From Pachypanchax playfairii (lineage: Eukaryota; Chordata; Actinopteri; Cyprinodontiformes; Aplocheilidae): a DNA stretch of 64,000 nucleotides. Shown here in pieces: positions 41,761 through 55,400 of the stretch. The stretch covers positions 144,337 to 208,336 of the forward strand of contig SSNP01000123.1 of assembly GCA_006937955.1 (NCBI GenBank), written 5' to 3'. The first letter of the stretch is position 1. The number at the start of each line of letters is the position of its first letter. The notes under the pieces were generated by a model, which was given only the letters and a program-made list of their open reading frames with translations, ran no database searches and was not told where the DNA came from. The translations under genes and the position numbers were made by a program.

Positions 41761-42830
41761 ATCAAATCAATACTTTAGAAAGCGTTTTTGGTGCATTAGT
41801 GCAATTCAAAGTGCTTTACAGGATAAAAACATAATTTCAAACCCCCACGCCCCTATATACATACACCGATATACCCTCCTCCCCCCAATCCAACCCCCAT
41901 ATGTTAAAAACACCCTCAGAGCAACATATGAAAACAATAACAACAGCAACAAAAACAGATAATTAAAAGGACAGTAGGAGTACAGATGAGCCAGGTAAGG
42001 TAGGTGCATGGGGAAAACGCCATCAGGGGAGCCATTTGCGCCGGCAGCAGCATGTCAGCAGAGGCAGCCAGCGCGCTGACCCAGGGTGTCCAGAGGAGGG
42101 AAGGCAGGAATACCCCCCTCCATCTGAGCGCTACCCAGGGAAATGCCAGTCTGATTGGGGCAGTTGTCCTCCCATGTCCTCGAACCCAGTGCTCTGGTGC
42201 TCATGGAGCCGGGCTGGTGGTTGTTCAAAACCACACAATAGCTATATTGTACTTTCTTCATGCAGTCACTCCATATGATAAATATGTAAACATAATCACA
42301 CACAAACAAATATATATAGGAACAGGCATGTGTTTAAACACACTAGTTCATGCAGAGACTCACACACTGATAAATACAAAGCTCCCATACATACACTAAA
42401 ACGCGCACAAGCACACACAGATGTATACCCACTACAAACACAAGCACATTGTACACATACACACAAGCAAACAAACCTCTGTGCATAATTGGATATTCCA
42501 ACATCAAAAAACTCTTAGAGTTATATATATTATCCCTGTGGTTGTTATGAACAACAACAAATGTTAATTTAAATCATCCCATGAATGATGAAGTACTTGA
42601 GACACATCTAAACAGAAAAATCTGGTTCATTTGTACTGTTGATATTGTTTATTTTTAAAAGGAAATGTGGAAAAGAAGCACTTTTCAAACTTTAATATTT
42701 TTGTTGTTTCAAGCAGAAATACTGTGATTTTTTTCCCAGTATTAGTATTTATTTTTCATTATTAATATTTTATTTGTAACAATAATGGAGTTTTGAACTG
42801 ACATAAATAAAAGTTCTGTGGTGGAAACTG
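41761..42830. other. Intergenic: simple repeats and a repeat fragment
   Basis: 41790-41825 has GCAATTCAAAGTGCTTTACA, a phrase of a common fish repeat. 42290-42480 is rich in CA. No gene seen. Confidence 0.5.
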
Positions 42831-43080
42831 GAACTCTGTCGCCCCCTTCAGGCGACCAGCGGTAGCGCTACAATCGGTCACAATAGGCAGGAGGAGCGGA
42901 CCCGCCTGGTTCCGGGCGGGCGGTGCGTCTTCACGGGATTGACTCTTGGAGGCGGTGATACTGTCACCGAGGCTTGTCAAAAAACCTCCCCTCTTCTTCA
43001 CCAAGCTGAAACAGGGTCCGGGCGCGTGGAGCAGGATGTGTTGATCCTTCTGCTTGCGGTGCTTCTCTGGCGGATCCTCC

Positions 43081-43167
43081 ATGCGTCAGCGCCGATGTGA
43101 CACCGGGAATGGATCAGGAATCCGCTGCGGTGTCTGGGGCCACATTAATCCCTCTGAACGAACATGA
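43081..43167 (+). promoter_or_regulatory. reps2: Upstream ORFs at the reps2 start
   Basis: A 28-codon ORF from ATG 43081 overlaps the main start in another frame and stops at 43165-43167. Inside it lies ATGTGA at 43095-43100, a start codon directly followed by a stop, ending 8 nt before the main ATG. Both could lower translation if within the transcript. Confidence 0.55.
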
Positions 43168-43288
43168 GCAGCGGTATTACTCCGGTCTGCACGCCCTGTG
43201 CCAGACGGACCCTTCAGGAGGACTGTCGTCCAGCAGGGTGGCAGAACTATTCAAGGCATCCCAGCTTCCTCCGGAACCCCTGCAGAAG
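43109..43288 (+). CDS. reps2: reps2 exon 1
   Basis: 180 nt, 60 codons. Start of EH1: LNEHEQRYYSGLHALC and VAELFKASQLPPEPL. Donor GTGAGT, phase 0. Confidence 0.93.
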
Positions 43289-43416
43289 GTGAGTGTCATG
43301 TCGGCTAGTGCGTGCATGTGTGTATGTGCGTGTGAAGCTCAGAGCAGATGACACATGGCCTCATGTGTGATACAGGTTTGTTTTATTATGAAGAAGCTTT
43401 TTGATAGTATGTGTGT

Positions 43417-43461
<45 letters not shown>

Positions 43462-46400
43462 GCGTAGGTCTGATGAACACACTCTGCTCTTCGGTTTTTG
43501 GTTCTGGGTTTGTCACGTGACACACTGAAGCTTTTCTCCAGCTGGATCTTTTCTAACATTCACAATTTTAACAGAATGAAATAATGAATCTGTCGCCTTT
43601 AGAATAAACGTGTAAAACATCAGACAGATGTTTGTTTAAAGAGAAAAAAGTTCCATTTTTTTTCGAATAACAGCCCAGATGTGACTTTAATCAGCGGATT
43701 TTCATTTCTGAGTAAAATGTTACTTCAAATTTGAGGATTTTATTTTGAAAATGTGTCTTCAGCTGCACTTTGTACCATCAGCCCAGACTGAAGTTATTTC
43801 CACAGAAAACTAAAGAAAATCGTTTTTATTTGATGAAACTGAGATTATCAGCTGATGGGAATAAAAACTGCTTGTTGTTGTAACATTCTGGAAACATTTT
43901 TTTGCTGACCCATCATGGAAACAAAAAAAAACCTTTTTTCCAGCTCAGACCAACAACACAGCGTGTTACTGCCTTTTCACGCCACCCCGTGTCCCCGAGG
44001 GCCCGGTGCTCCTATTGTGTATCTGTGTGGGTGTCAGGAAGCTTGGCACTGAGCTGCGCTTCCTTCCTGTCCGGCCTGGACTGCCGCCACTCCACGCCAC
44101 GCCACACGGGGCTGATTGACATGGAGCCCTCTGAGCCGTGCTCGACCTCGCTGCAGGATCCTCCCTCACTGTGCCACACACGGGGAGAACTTCCATTTCT
44201 GCTGAGTTGAATGTCATGTTGAGATCTCTGCTGCTGTGAATATTCACTGATATTCATCAAAGCAAAGAGCACCCTGTGTAATTTATAGTTCCCTTCATGG
44301 AGCAGACTCACAGAGGAAGAAGCTTGTTGTTTCCAGCTGATAAGTAGAAAAGCATGACACTTCCTCCTCCTGCCGGGAAGCAGAATCAGGCTGAGATTAT
44401 CTGAGCTAAACCAAAGTTCCACATATTAAAAGAATTACTAGTGATGTTTGTACGTAGGCGTGACGTGTTACAGCTGAAGCAGCCAAACCGGTTTGACTGA
44501 ATGAGATTCTAGTTAAAGTTCTTGTTGTCACATCAAACTGACGCTGTTAGTGTCGGATGACCGCGATGGAAAAATTCCTTGGAGTCGTTATTCTAACAGA
44601 GCTGAAACGGTGACTTGAGCTGCTGCTAGAGGTCAAAGGATCAGTCTGAGGATGTCACATATCTTATCTAATTCTTTACAAACATGCAGGATCTACGCTC
44701 ACATGTTTGTCTGATTCTCAGAATACTGGCTTGTTCCTCAACAAACAACTCTAGTTTTATGCACAAATTATTGTTTCTAATTTAAATGTGTAACTTGAAG
44801 TCTAACAGAAAACATCTTCCGGTTGTATTTACTCAAAGTCACTTCAGAATCTGGTCGACTCAAGAAAATATCTATGGTAGGTTCAAGGCCTAGCAAGGGT
44901 GGAAATTATCCTGCCCTAAAACAATTTCACCAGATCTGCAGATCACTTTCCACCACATTTAAGATAACTCACCTCTAGCTGGTTAGATGTTGGATTCATT
45001 GAGCTGCAGCCCAAATATTTTGGAAGTAAATGTTTAACAGGTTAATTTTACTGGCTAATGTTAAACAGGTTTGTCTGTAGGATGTAAAAGATGCAACCAG
45101 CATTACACTCACTGTGTTTTTACAAACAGGAGAATTTGACCGGAACTTTGATTATGAACGGAGTTGGTTTTGGTCTTGGTGGACCCGCCCATCAACAGAA
45201 AGAAATCACACTTGGCACTCGGATGCTTCTTATTTCCATCCCTACTGAGGACTTATTGAAGGAATCCCACACTACTTTACCGAGAGTTTCATTAATCCAT
45301 TCAGTGGGTCATCAGATATTTTGTAAACATACAAACAGGGTCGACTCTTTGTGGCATTTGTTGTTGTTTGATAGAGTTGATCAGTTATTAGTTATAACCA
45401 CCTTGACTCCAAATGTTATTGAGTTGAAGTTCTAGTGAGTCTTTCCTGCCAGTTTCATTTAAATTCATCTTGAGATATTTTCTAACAAACACACAGACAT
45501 GAACATAACCAACACTTTCTCCCTCCGACTGCAGGTGATACTTTAGAATAACAGGATTCTTTCACGTAGTTGAGTTTTGTTTGCTTGATTATGTAAATAA
45601 ACTGTGTCAGCAGCTGAATAAGGTACATATGTAAAACACGAGTCCCAGCAGTTATCGTGTTATATTCAGTAAAATCTCACTGCCTCAGGCTGCAGATCTG
45701 GTTTGTCGAGGCCTTCGTCGCTTCGTCTCCTCTAACGATCCCTGCAGACCTGATCTCAGAGCTGTTGTCTGAAAACAACACGGGTCAAGCAGCAGTAATC
45801 CTTCACATGTACTGAAGCAGCTTTAACTACACTAGTTATACACATACTACCAAGTACTTTCTAAAAATCTTTGAAACTGTGCTTTAGTATTTTTAGACTG
45901 AATTAAAAAAAAAAGTTTGTGGTGTCTGAAATCTGTCAGCTGATTTCTGACAGAGTCGATGAACTTATAGACCTGCTAACGGCGTCATTTTAAGCTACAA
46001 TGTGGCGATTATAAACAGCCATAAAAGTTTTTTATACTATTTATCAAAGTCCAGTTGTACACATTAAAGCTCCTGGTGTCTATATAACTAAGTTAAGGCC
46101 ACTCCAGTTAGAAATATGATTCTTACTGTAAAAGTAAAAACAAAACAGAAATGTCATGTTTTAAAATACTGTTACATACAAATTACACCGGTCTAACTGT
46201 TCCATCTGAATAAAAATATATCTTAGTCATTATAAATTTACTGAGTAAATAAAAACTAAATCTACATCAGCATCTGCAGCCATAAACAAACTCCATTGCA
46301 GTTTTTTTCACTGCTTTTAGCTGTTAGCTAACGTCAGGGAAACAAATTTGAACCTCTGCTCTGAGTTTATAAGTTTATAAGAACAGTCACCAGAAAAATA

Positions 46401-49400
46401 CATTTTTAAAAGTTGTACATTCATTTGCATTTTTATTCAGGAAATAAGTATTTGATCCCTTCACATAAAGCACTTTAAACCTTTGTTGCAATCCCAGAGG
46501 TCAGTTTCTTGTAGTTGACCACAGGGTTTTCACACATTCCCACCCGTCTTTGCAGATCCTCTCAAAGTCATTAATGTTTCATGAATGATGTTTGGCAGCT
46601 CTAACCTTCACATATTTTCTATGTAATTAAGTTCTGGAGACTGACTAGGTCATAGACCGTATTCTTCTTCCAAACATGAGTTGATGTCAAAGAGCTTGAT
46701 TTTGGTCTCATCTGATACTGTCAAATGTTCAGCAGCAAACTACAAACAGGTGTTTTCTTGAGCAGGGGGACTTTGCTGGCTCTGCAGGGTTTCAGTCCTT
46801 CATTTCAGTGTGTTACCAGTTGTTTTTTTGGTGATGATGGTTCCAGTTACCTTAAGATTATTGACAAGCTTCTTTCGAGTAGTTCTGGGCTGATTTCACA
46901 CAGTCTCATTGTCATTGAAACTCCACGAGGTGAGATCTTGCAGGCAGCTCCAGAATGAGGAAGATTTAGCTTAGCAACTAGCAAGGGATGTTAGTCTTCT
47001 GTGGTTTGTGAAAAAGAAAAAAAAAAGGGTTGTGTGAAATAATAAACATCTTCATTTGCTTGTTTTCCTAAAAAGAAAATAAAAACATTTTATTTCAATT
47101 ATGAGTTTGCTTTTCCTGATTGGCCTACATAACACTAATCCTCTTAGCTCGTGTGCTGATCCCCGCGTGCTGCTTAGCCCTTACATAGTTTCCTCAAGAA
47201 GCATAAAGAAGGGTTTATGTTATGTTTACCCATCATGTTTGAATCTATGACTCCAGGTCAATTCACTTTTTATGTGAAATATTATTCTTTTCTTTATGTC
47301 GTTTCCAGGTGACTGAGATCTGTGGAGCAAAGCATCTGGGTTACTTCGGTACACCCCAGTTCTACGTTGCCCTAAAGCTGCTAGCAGCCGCTCAGTCTGG
47401 TCTACCGATCCGCCTGGAGAGTGTAACCGCCAGTAAGTCTGCCGCTCTGAGAGAAGGTGTCTTCTGAGAGCAAAAAGGGGATCAGGAGATTATCTTAACA
47501 TGGCAGGATTTAGTCTAATCTGGATGAAAAGGGAGTTGCGTAGAAAGAGCTAAGTAGGTTTGCTGTTTATTAAAAGAGAGCACAATCAGTCGCAGACCCG
47601 TCACAGAAATTCTGTTTTTCCCAAAACAGCTTTGATCTTTTAGATTGTATGTTTATACATAAACATCTGTGTTTTTAATGTTTTAAAGATAAATGAACCT
47701 GAACCAAAAGCTGATGTAGGATTTTCTTTCAGATCTACCTCTTCCCAGATTTGTTGGGCTAAAGAATGAGCCAGAGATGCGATACCCATCAGTTCCTGCC
47801 AGCGCAGACGCCCAGGGGACCCAGTGTGGGTCTAGTTCTGTCTCCTGGACCCCAGCAGACCGAACCACCATCAGACACCTGGAGTCCAATGCAGACAAGA
47901 AGGTGAAACCTGGAATCAAACACAAATATACAGACTATTTAGTGTGAGACAGGGAACAAATATTTGTGTTTCCTGTTTCAGAAGGAGGCGTGGTCTCCAC
48001 CTCGATCACCATGTAGCTCCCCACCTCGATCGCCACTGACCTACCACAGCTACCCCTACACCAAGCAGAGAAACGGGGTTGAGACACACATCAGTATGTC
48101 ACTCTTTCATCATTTCATTTCCATGTTTTTATATATTCTAAATTGTTTTCTTTCAGATTTTAAGCAGGTTTGTAATTAACAGCAACCATCTACGTCTTTG
48201 TTTCATGTGTGTTTCCTTCCTGGTTTCCAGCGTATGAAAGTCCATCACGAGCAAACGTCCAGTTGGACCAGCACTCTTCACCCAGTTGTTATGGAAACAA
48301 ACCCACCATGGAGCATCCAGCTGTTCAGGTGTGTTTAAAATCAACTTCAGATTCATAAAGTCTGTGATTCGTCCTATTTTACGTTCATGTATCTGTTCAG
48401 CCTTCCTCAGCTGAGCCTCAGCTCAGGCTCAGCCTGCAGGGGACAGCGGTGGATTATTCTGATGATGACCCCTGGAGGATTACAGCGGAACAGCTGGAGT
48501 ATTACACAAACCAGTTCAAAAGCCTTCAACCCGACCTGGGAGCCCTGATCCTGGGTATGGACTCTCCAAAAACCAGTTCTGACTGAAAACCAGACAATCA
48601 CACTGTTTAATCTGTGTCTGCTGTTTCCAGGAGCCGTAGCAAAGAACTTCTTCACAAAATCCAAACTCCCAATCCCAGAGCTCTCCCACATCTGGTGAGT
48701 CCAGACTCTTCTGGTTCTGGATCACTTGATCAGATGATTCTTAGCTTAGAGCTTGTTAGTGATAAAACAAAAGCTTGTCGGCAAACCAAATTAAAATCAT
48801 CTGGGCTTTTTTAGACTGATATTTAAGCCCCTTTCAGACAGGCCATGAAAAAAGAGAATGTTCCCGTCTTCATCGTTGCGCTTTTCTGTCTGTCCTACTG
48901 AAGACCTAGTAATAAGAGCTGACTTCAAGCGGTACAGTGTTTGTATTCAGACAGACAGGAGATGTCCCGGGAAGGCGGGAGGGGTGTGTGGCGGTGGGGA
49001 AACGGGGAACGATGAAAACACACACATTGGTGACGTATCTCACGTGAACAACAGTGTATAAGAACATGTAACTTACCTCCGACCAAAACACGAACCAAAA
49101 CACTCAGTCATGTTCCAACGTGACCAGAGCTCCAGATCCTCTCAGATCATTTGCCTTTGATCCTCGTTCAGAGATTGATCCGATCAAAGGCAAATGATGA
49201 GAAGATCTGGAGCTCTCGTCAGGAACGTAGGAAGAATGACTGAGCGATGAGCAGGTGATACCTGAGGCGAGCACCATGAGTTGTTCCAAGTACACCTGGC
49301 TGCAGCCCCTCCCCCGAATTTCCTTGCTGTTTGAAAGCAGCCGAAAGGCAATGCTCCGAAAAAAAGTGGCGTGACTGAAAAAACAACTCTGGTTAAAGAC

Positions 49401-52400
49401 CTGATCAGATTGGCCACAAATATTCCCAAACGTCTGTCTGAAAACAGCTTTACAGTTTTATTTCAGTTTGCTAAGCTACGTAGCGCCTCTCTGTTAGCTT
49501 AGCCGATAGCAGTGTCCCAGTTTGTCTTTATTTTTGGGGCCTCCATTTATTTTTCACCTCAAATCTGGACACACTATAGATTTATTTAATATTCGTCTTT
49601 GGACGTTAATGCAGCCCAATCAGAAAAGTTTATCATACACCAAATCGTCTGGCTCAGTCTGAGCAGTATTGAAATTATTTTTATTGGCAATCTGCATTAC
49701 CATGGCGATGCAGCCCGCCAAAAAACACACCCAAAATGTCCCACAGCCCCAACTACCAGATGTTATTTCACATATTGTACAGCAAAATGACCGGGTCAGT
49801 CACCAGATGTGCACTATCATGTTTACTTGTTCAACGATGGCAACACAAGAACCCCCTCATTGAAGGAACTTTGATTGAAAGATTTTTTTAAGTTCTGGCT
49901 GTTAAAGAGAATATTCATTTGAAATTCAACATTTTGGCTTATTGCACTCAAAAAAAGAAACATTTCAGTATATTTGAGTTGAAACGTGAGTCTCTTCACA
50001 TTTTTCTTGAGTTTAATACATTTTGAATAATGAAACAAATGAAGGTTGTTGTTGAAAAAGATTCCAGATTTAAAAAAACAACTTTTTATTTTTAAACTCG
50101 TTTAAAACTTGTTGTACGTTTTAATCTGAAGGATTAAATGGAACATTTACTTTATTTTAATACTTATATATGACATTAAAGACTATTATCACCATTTTAT
50201 TTTGAAAACGTTAGTTTAACATAGTAATCAGCCTGTTTAAATCAGGCATGTTGGATCTGCTCTGCATCTTCATTCACACTTGAGGAATTATGTGTCGCAA
50301 AATTCCTCTCAGGTGGGATTTTTTTCACAAGTTTTTTTTTTTTCCAAGGAAATGCTAAAAGTCTTTAAGTTTTCATTTTTCTCTGCTGCAGCACATCAGC
50401 TGTTTTTAATTTTTTTGGGAAAGTCTTTAATTATTTTATTCAATGTTATTTACTTATTATTTTACTTTAATTAAAACAAATGTAACTTTTATTTATTTTA
50501 TAACTAAGTTAACACTAAGTTTTTAACTCCAATTTGCTGTATTTTCTTAAAACTTAACAAAACAACAGAGATAATATTTTTGTTTTAAACTGTCACTTTT
50601 CTTCTCCTTTCCTTGCACATTTATTTAAAGGGAACTAAGTGACGTGGACAGAGACGGAGCGCTGACGTTCACAGAGTTCTGCATCGCCTTTCACCTGATT
50701 GTGGCTCGTAAGAATGGTTACCCCCTCCCGGAGAGCCTCCCCCCCACCCTGCAGCCTGGCTTCACACAGTGTGACCAGTTACCTGAGACACCTGAAGTAC
50801 GCAGGAAACCTGCAGCAACATCTGTTTTAAAGTGAAGACATGAATCTGGATGAAGTTCTTTAAACTTTTCTTTCCCGACAGAGTTCTGAGCCTTTGATTC
50901 TCTTTGTGGATGCAGAACCGAGACCTCGTCAGGTGGTGAGACACTTTATCTGATCCCAGTTCTGTTTTAAAGTCCTGCCTGCAGGGGTCACTAACACGCT
51001 AAACATGAACAAGCTGAACTCAGGCTGCATGTTGCCTCGACAGAGACACTTTTACTTCCTGAAATTCTCTAAACACCTAAACATTATTTCACTATGCAGC
51101 AGATGAAGGTTTAATCTGTGCACTTTTATTTAGGATCGAAGCATGATAGAGAGGCTTCAGCCGGGTTTGAACAAACAAGAGTTGGAAGAAGAATCCATTA
51201 AAGAAGGTAAATGTTAAAAAAGGACTTCATGTTTTTAAAATGCTTTAAATGTTTACGTCAAATGGGAAATGATTCCACTTACATAAGTCACAACGTAAAA
51301 CTGAGGGAGGTGTTTGGGGTTTGAAACATGAAAAGCACCTTTTCAATATTCTGTTTTATCTTCGGCTTTTCACAAAGAGTGAATATAAAAATTATATTTA
51401 GTGTTTAAGTGACTTGCACCGCTTCTTTCAGTCCTTCGCCGCTCATCTCACAGAACGGTTTTGTCAGTTTATTTAGTGTTGAGTTAAAACTGATCTGGAT
51501 TTATTTCATCAGTGAACTAATTCAGCTCTCTGATCTTGTCTGCAGATGGAAGAGTGAAAAGTTTGACCTCATCTCAAGAGAAACCGAATCCACAGCTGGG
51601 TTGTATTAATGAGAGACCAGGTGAAAATGCTCCTGCACGTCACCTGTTTTAGGTTTTAGATGCAGTCAGGCTGGTGGAGTACCACAGAGCTCTGCTCTCG
51701 GACACTGAAAGCTTGTCTCTTACATCTTTGTTTTTACTAATCTGTTCATTCTTGTTTGATTTCTTTATACATCAACATTAGTTGTTTTGTTTAGAAGTGT
51801 TTTTAGAACACATGGTGTTAGTAGAAGCATATCAGTGATGATTAGGAGTAGTGTACAGCTCATGGCTGAAGGGAAGTAACATTAACTCATTAACATCTGC
51901 TCAAATAGAACCAATCGCCTCATACTCTTCTGTGTATGTTATGTATCCTTCCTCATAGAACCGCCTCAGGATTTAGACCCACAGATAAGGATGAAAACCA
52001 GACAGAGGTGAAAACAGCTGTTTTAATACACAATGTGCTGCAGCAGTGCTGCTCATTAACCAGCGTTGTGTTTGTTCTGATGCCGATCTGTTGCTCGCCT
52101 CCAGGTCCTACTCCAGCACTTCTATTGAAGATGCCATGAAGAAGACAGAGGAGCCTCCCACTCCTCCTCCTCGCCCTCAGAAGACTCACTCCAGGGCCTC
52201 GTCTCTGGACCTCAACAAGCTTCTCCAGCAAGGAGCTCCAGGTAAAATCTATACTCAGAAATGAAAGATGGAAGGCTCAGGAAAACAGGTCGGGTGTTAA
52301 TTAGAAGAATCTGTGCAGTATATTTATATTTTTATTAAGTGAAACTTTACTCCTGAGAACAAACAGACGGAACATCTTCAGTGAAATAATGTTTTTTCCC

Positions 52401-55400
52401 TGGATTTTAGGGGTAAAAAGTGGATGGCTGCTTCCTCCAGCTCTCCCTCCCAGACCGACAAGCTCTCAAGTACCTTTTTCTATTCTAACCAGCTCTTATA
52501 TCAAATTATTTTTTAATGGGATGTTGTTTGTCTGAACTCCACCTGTGTAAATGTCTGAAAGTAATAGTGGTTAATCTTTTCTCAGGTTCCTCATTTTCTC
52601 AGCGTTTCTGAGAAATCTCCAATGAAAAAAGTTCAGCAGCCGAACTTTGCAGATTTCAGTCACTTCAGAGAAGAGGTGAGCACAAAACCTGCAGGTTTCT
52701 CTGACTTTTCCTGTCAGGAGAATATAAGAACACACCAACATTTTATTTTATTCAGAAATTAATTAAATTGAACAAAACAGTTCAATCTGTGCAAATAAAC
52801 AAGGTTTGGGTATTTGGCAGAAACACTGAGTCCATTCAGCAGCTGGACAGCTGTTAGTTTATTATATTTAGGTGATAAACAGTTTCCTGTCTGTCCGTCA
52901 TCAGTTCCATTTGGTTTGTTCGCTGATCTTATTCACACAAACCGTCAAATCGCTGTAGCGACGTGATTTATGTCACACAAAAATGTCATGATTACAACAA
53001 CAACAAAACATTCACCCAGTTTCACCCAGAACTTTTTATGACTAAAATATTAAAATAAATTGGATTGGTCACATGTGTCGCAGGTTCTTCTTCATCAAAT
53101 AACAAATAGATTATAAGGTCTGGAGCAGCAACATGAAATGGTCATGGTAAATGGCGTGTACTTGTATAGCGCCTTATTCAGGTCCTACGACCCCCAAAGC
53201 GTTTCACACTATAGTTTGTCATTCACACACACACTCACACGTCTGGTGATGATGAACTACACACATGTTGTAGCCACAGCTGTTCTGGGACACACACTGA
53301 CAGAGGCGAGGCTGCCAGACACCAGCGCCGCCGGACCCTCCGACCACCAAACAGGCATGGTGGGTTAAGTGTCTTAACAACGGCCAAGTGATCTTTTTCT
53401 TCTGGGCAGAGTGGGGATTCGAACTGACCTGCTCTACCGCCTGAGCCACAACCGCCCCAAATAAAGCCTGAATATCAGATTTCAACAGTATCAGTTCCAG
53501 CTGTGGGACCATGAAGCCTCGGATGAATCATCTTTCCTTTTGTTTTTAAATCAGACCCTCAGCTGCATCTTCCTTTTCCAACGAAGTCATCAAACTCATG
53601 TTCTCTCAGTTCTGAAAGGACACTTCCTTTTATTTTACGTGTGTTTTACTTCTGTTCCTAAGAACCTGTAATAGTTCCTCTTCTGCAAAGTCATTTAGGA
53701 AACACCGTATCAGGAAGTATCCTGACTGAAACACACTGACACCCAGCAGGATGATACAGTTTCATTTTCAGTTTTATTTGTTTGTTTATGAAGTATTCTG
53801 TATTTGTCCACATGAGTGAAGCTCTGAAACTTTCTCTATCCTTCTGGTTTTTATTTCATGAATCAGCTGGAGCTCTGTGATGAAGGAATTCAGCTGCTTC
53901 ACTTTCATTTAGTTCTTTATACTTTAAAAACAACAAAAAATATTCCAGATTGGCATTTTTACTGCAACAAAATTTGGTGTCCTGCTTCCCCAGACAGACA
54001 CAAAACCTCCATGAAACAAGCTGCATGTGTGTTTTCACTCAGACCAGGTATCAGAACTCAGGTTTCCCTTCAGTTCCTGTTTAGACGTACATATTGTATG
54101 GAATCATTTTCCCATCATCAGTCCGTGTTGGTAGATTTACCCTCTTTTCTTTACTTAATTTAATCCTGGCAGTCTTCGATTCTCATAGGAAAAATGTTTT
54201 ACCATACACTTCGACTTCTGTTCTTAACCTAATCAGAACCAGACAGAGAAGATTATCCCTCAGATAAATGTACAGCAAATGTGTATTTTTCACTTAGGAA
54301 GATAAACTGTAAGTGAAACCAGCCCAGACGTCTGAGAGACGACTCGTACACGAGTCTCAGCAGAAACGGCTTCAGTTTGCTCGTTTATTTATCTTTTAAG
54401 ACTTTGTGTAACTTCTCTCAGTTTTCTCTCTGTATTTGTCTTTTCTTTGTCTTCAGCTCCTCTAATTTCATTTATTTTAAATCTATTTTATTTAACTTTC
54501 AGTCACTTAGTTTTTTCAGTGACGGCCAGGTTTTTGGAAAGAAAGTCAAAGGTTGTAAAAACTCTGTTTAATGAGTTTTAAGTGATGTTGAAGTGAAAGT
54601 GAGAGAGACCAGCGTTCAGAAACCTCACGGTTTTTTCACCTAAACAACTTCCATGTTTCCTGTTGGTGTCGTTGGAACAGTTGAATGAAGAAGACTCGTC
54701 AGTTTTTCATCCCATTTCCACTCTGTAAACATTTAATCATCTCTCAGCAGAGTCTGTATAACAACACCGCTGCTCAGTTGAGGTTCTGGACCCAAAACCA
54801 GAACTGATGCTCCTGCTGTTGTGTCATTTTTTTTTGTGTTTCTCTTTAAATGTTTCTAAACCACACAAACTGCCTCTGTGGCTCAGCTGCTACAGTAGCT
54901 TTTGAAATCTTTCCATGCTGCGGTTTTGTTTCACATCCAGCGGTGCAAGTAAATGTAAGGACCATTTATCTGCGAGTCAGTTGCGCTCTCAGTTTAATGG
55001 GTTTTGGGGTTTCATGGGTACAGTTCACATCAGGACCCTGTTTAAACCATTAGCATATTCTAACTGCCGCCATAATGGATGCAGGAACCCCTTAACATGA
55101 GTTGTTTTAAGCATTAATCTATAGAAAGCCATGAGGAGAAGATGACAAGCAGGAGGAGCTTCTCAGGAGATCTTCAAGGCCTTTCCACAGATTTTTACAC
55201 TATAAACCTGCTGAACAAGAACGGCTTCTGATAAAGGAGACAAATGACTAAAATGTAGAAAGTAGATGAAGTTAAAGCAGGTTCATGCATCACTGCTGCC
55301 CTTGAACAGACTAGAAGCTGCGACTCCAGAGCTCTACATCACTGTCCCTGTAGGGGAGGTGCTGGTTTATCCTCGGTCAGGAGAGATTCGCTCCATCCTC

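Larger units (their letters stand above)
42831..43290 (+). promoter_or_regulatory. reps2: reps2 CpG island and probable promoter
   Basis: CpG-dense, GC-rich block (for example GGTTCCGGGCGGGCGGTGCG) covering the presumed 5' UTR and first coding exon, in AT-rich surroundings. No TATA box. The transcription start cannot be fixed from sequence. Confidence 0.65.
43289..47308. other. reps2 intron 1
   Basis: Contains the (GT)n-G30 run at 43411-43460 and a Tc1 relic near 46436-47095. The ORFs at 43902-44422 and 45091-45435 have no recognisable motif; I treat them as chance. Confidence 0.6.

Noticed and set aside
42762..43082. 106-codon minus-strand ORF over the reps2 CpG island
   Set aside because: No motif, and CpG islands favour open frames on both strands; a divergent transcript cannot be judged from sequence.
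43097..43108. Upstream GTG as the reps2 start
   Set aside because: A vertebrate gene with a good ATG 12 nt later needs no GTG start; the extension has no counterpart in REPS2.
46725..46958. 77-codon plus-strand ORF
   Set aside because: Antisense of the Tc1 transposase relic.
53400..53462. tRNA gene on the minus strand
   Set aside because: A and B boxes are adjacent and there is no cloverleaf; the repeat body follows, so it is a SINE head.
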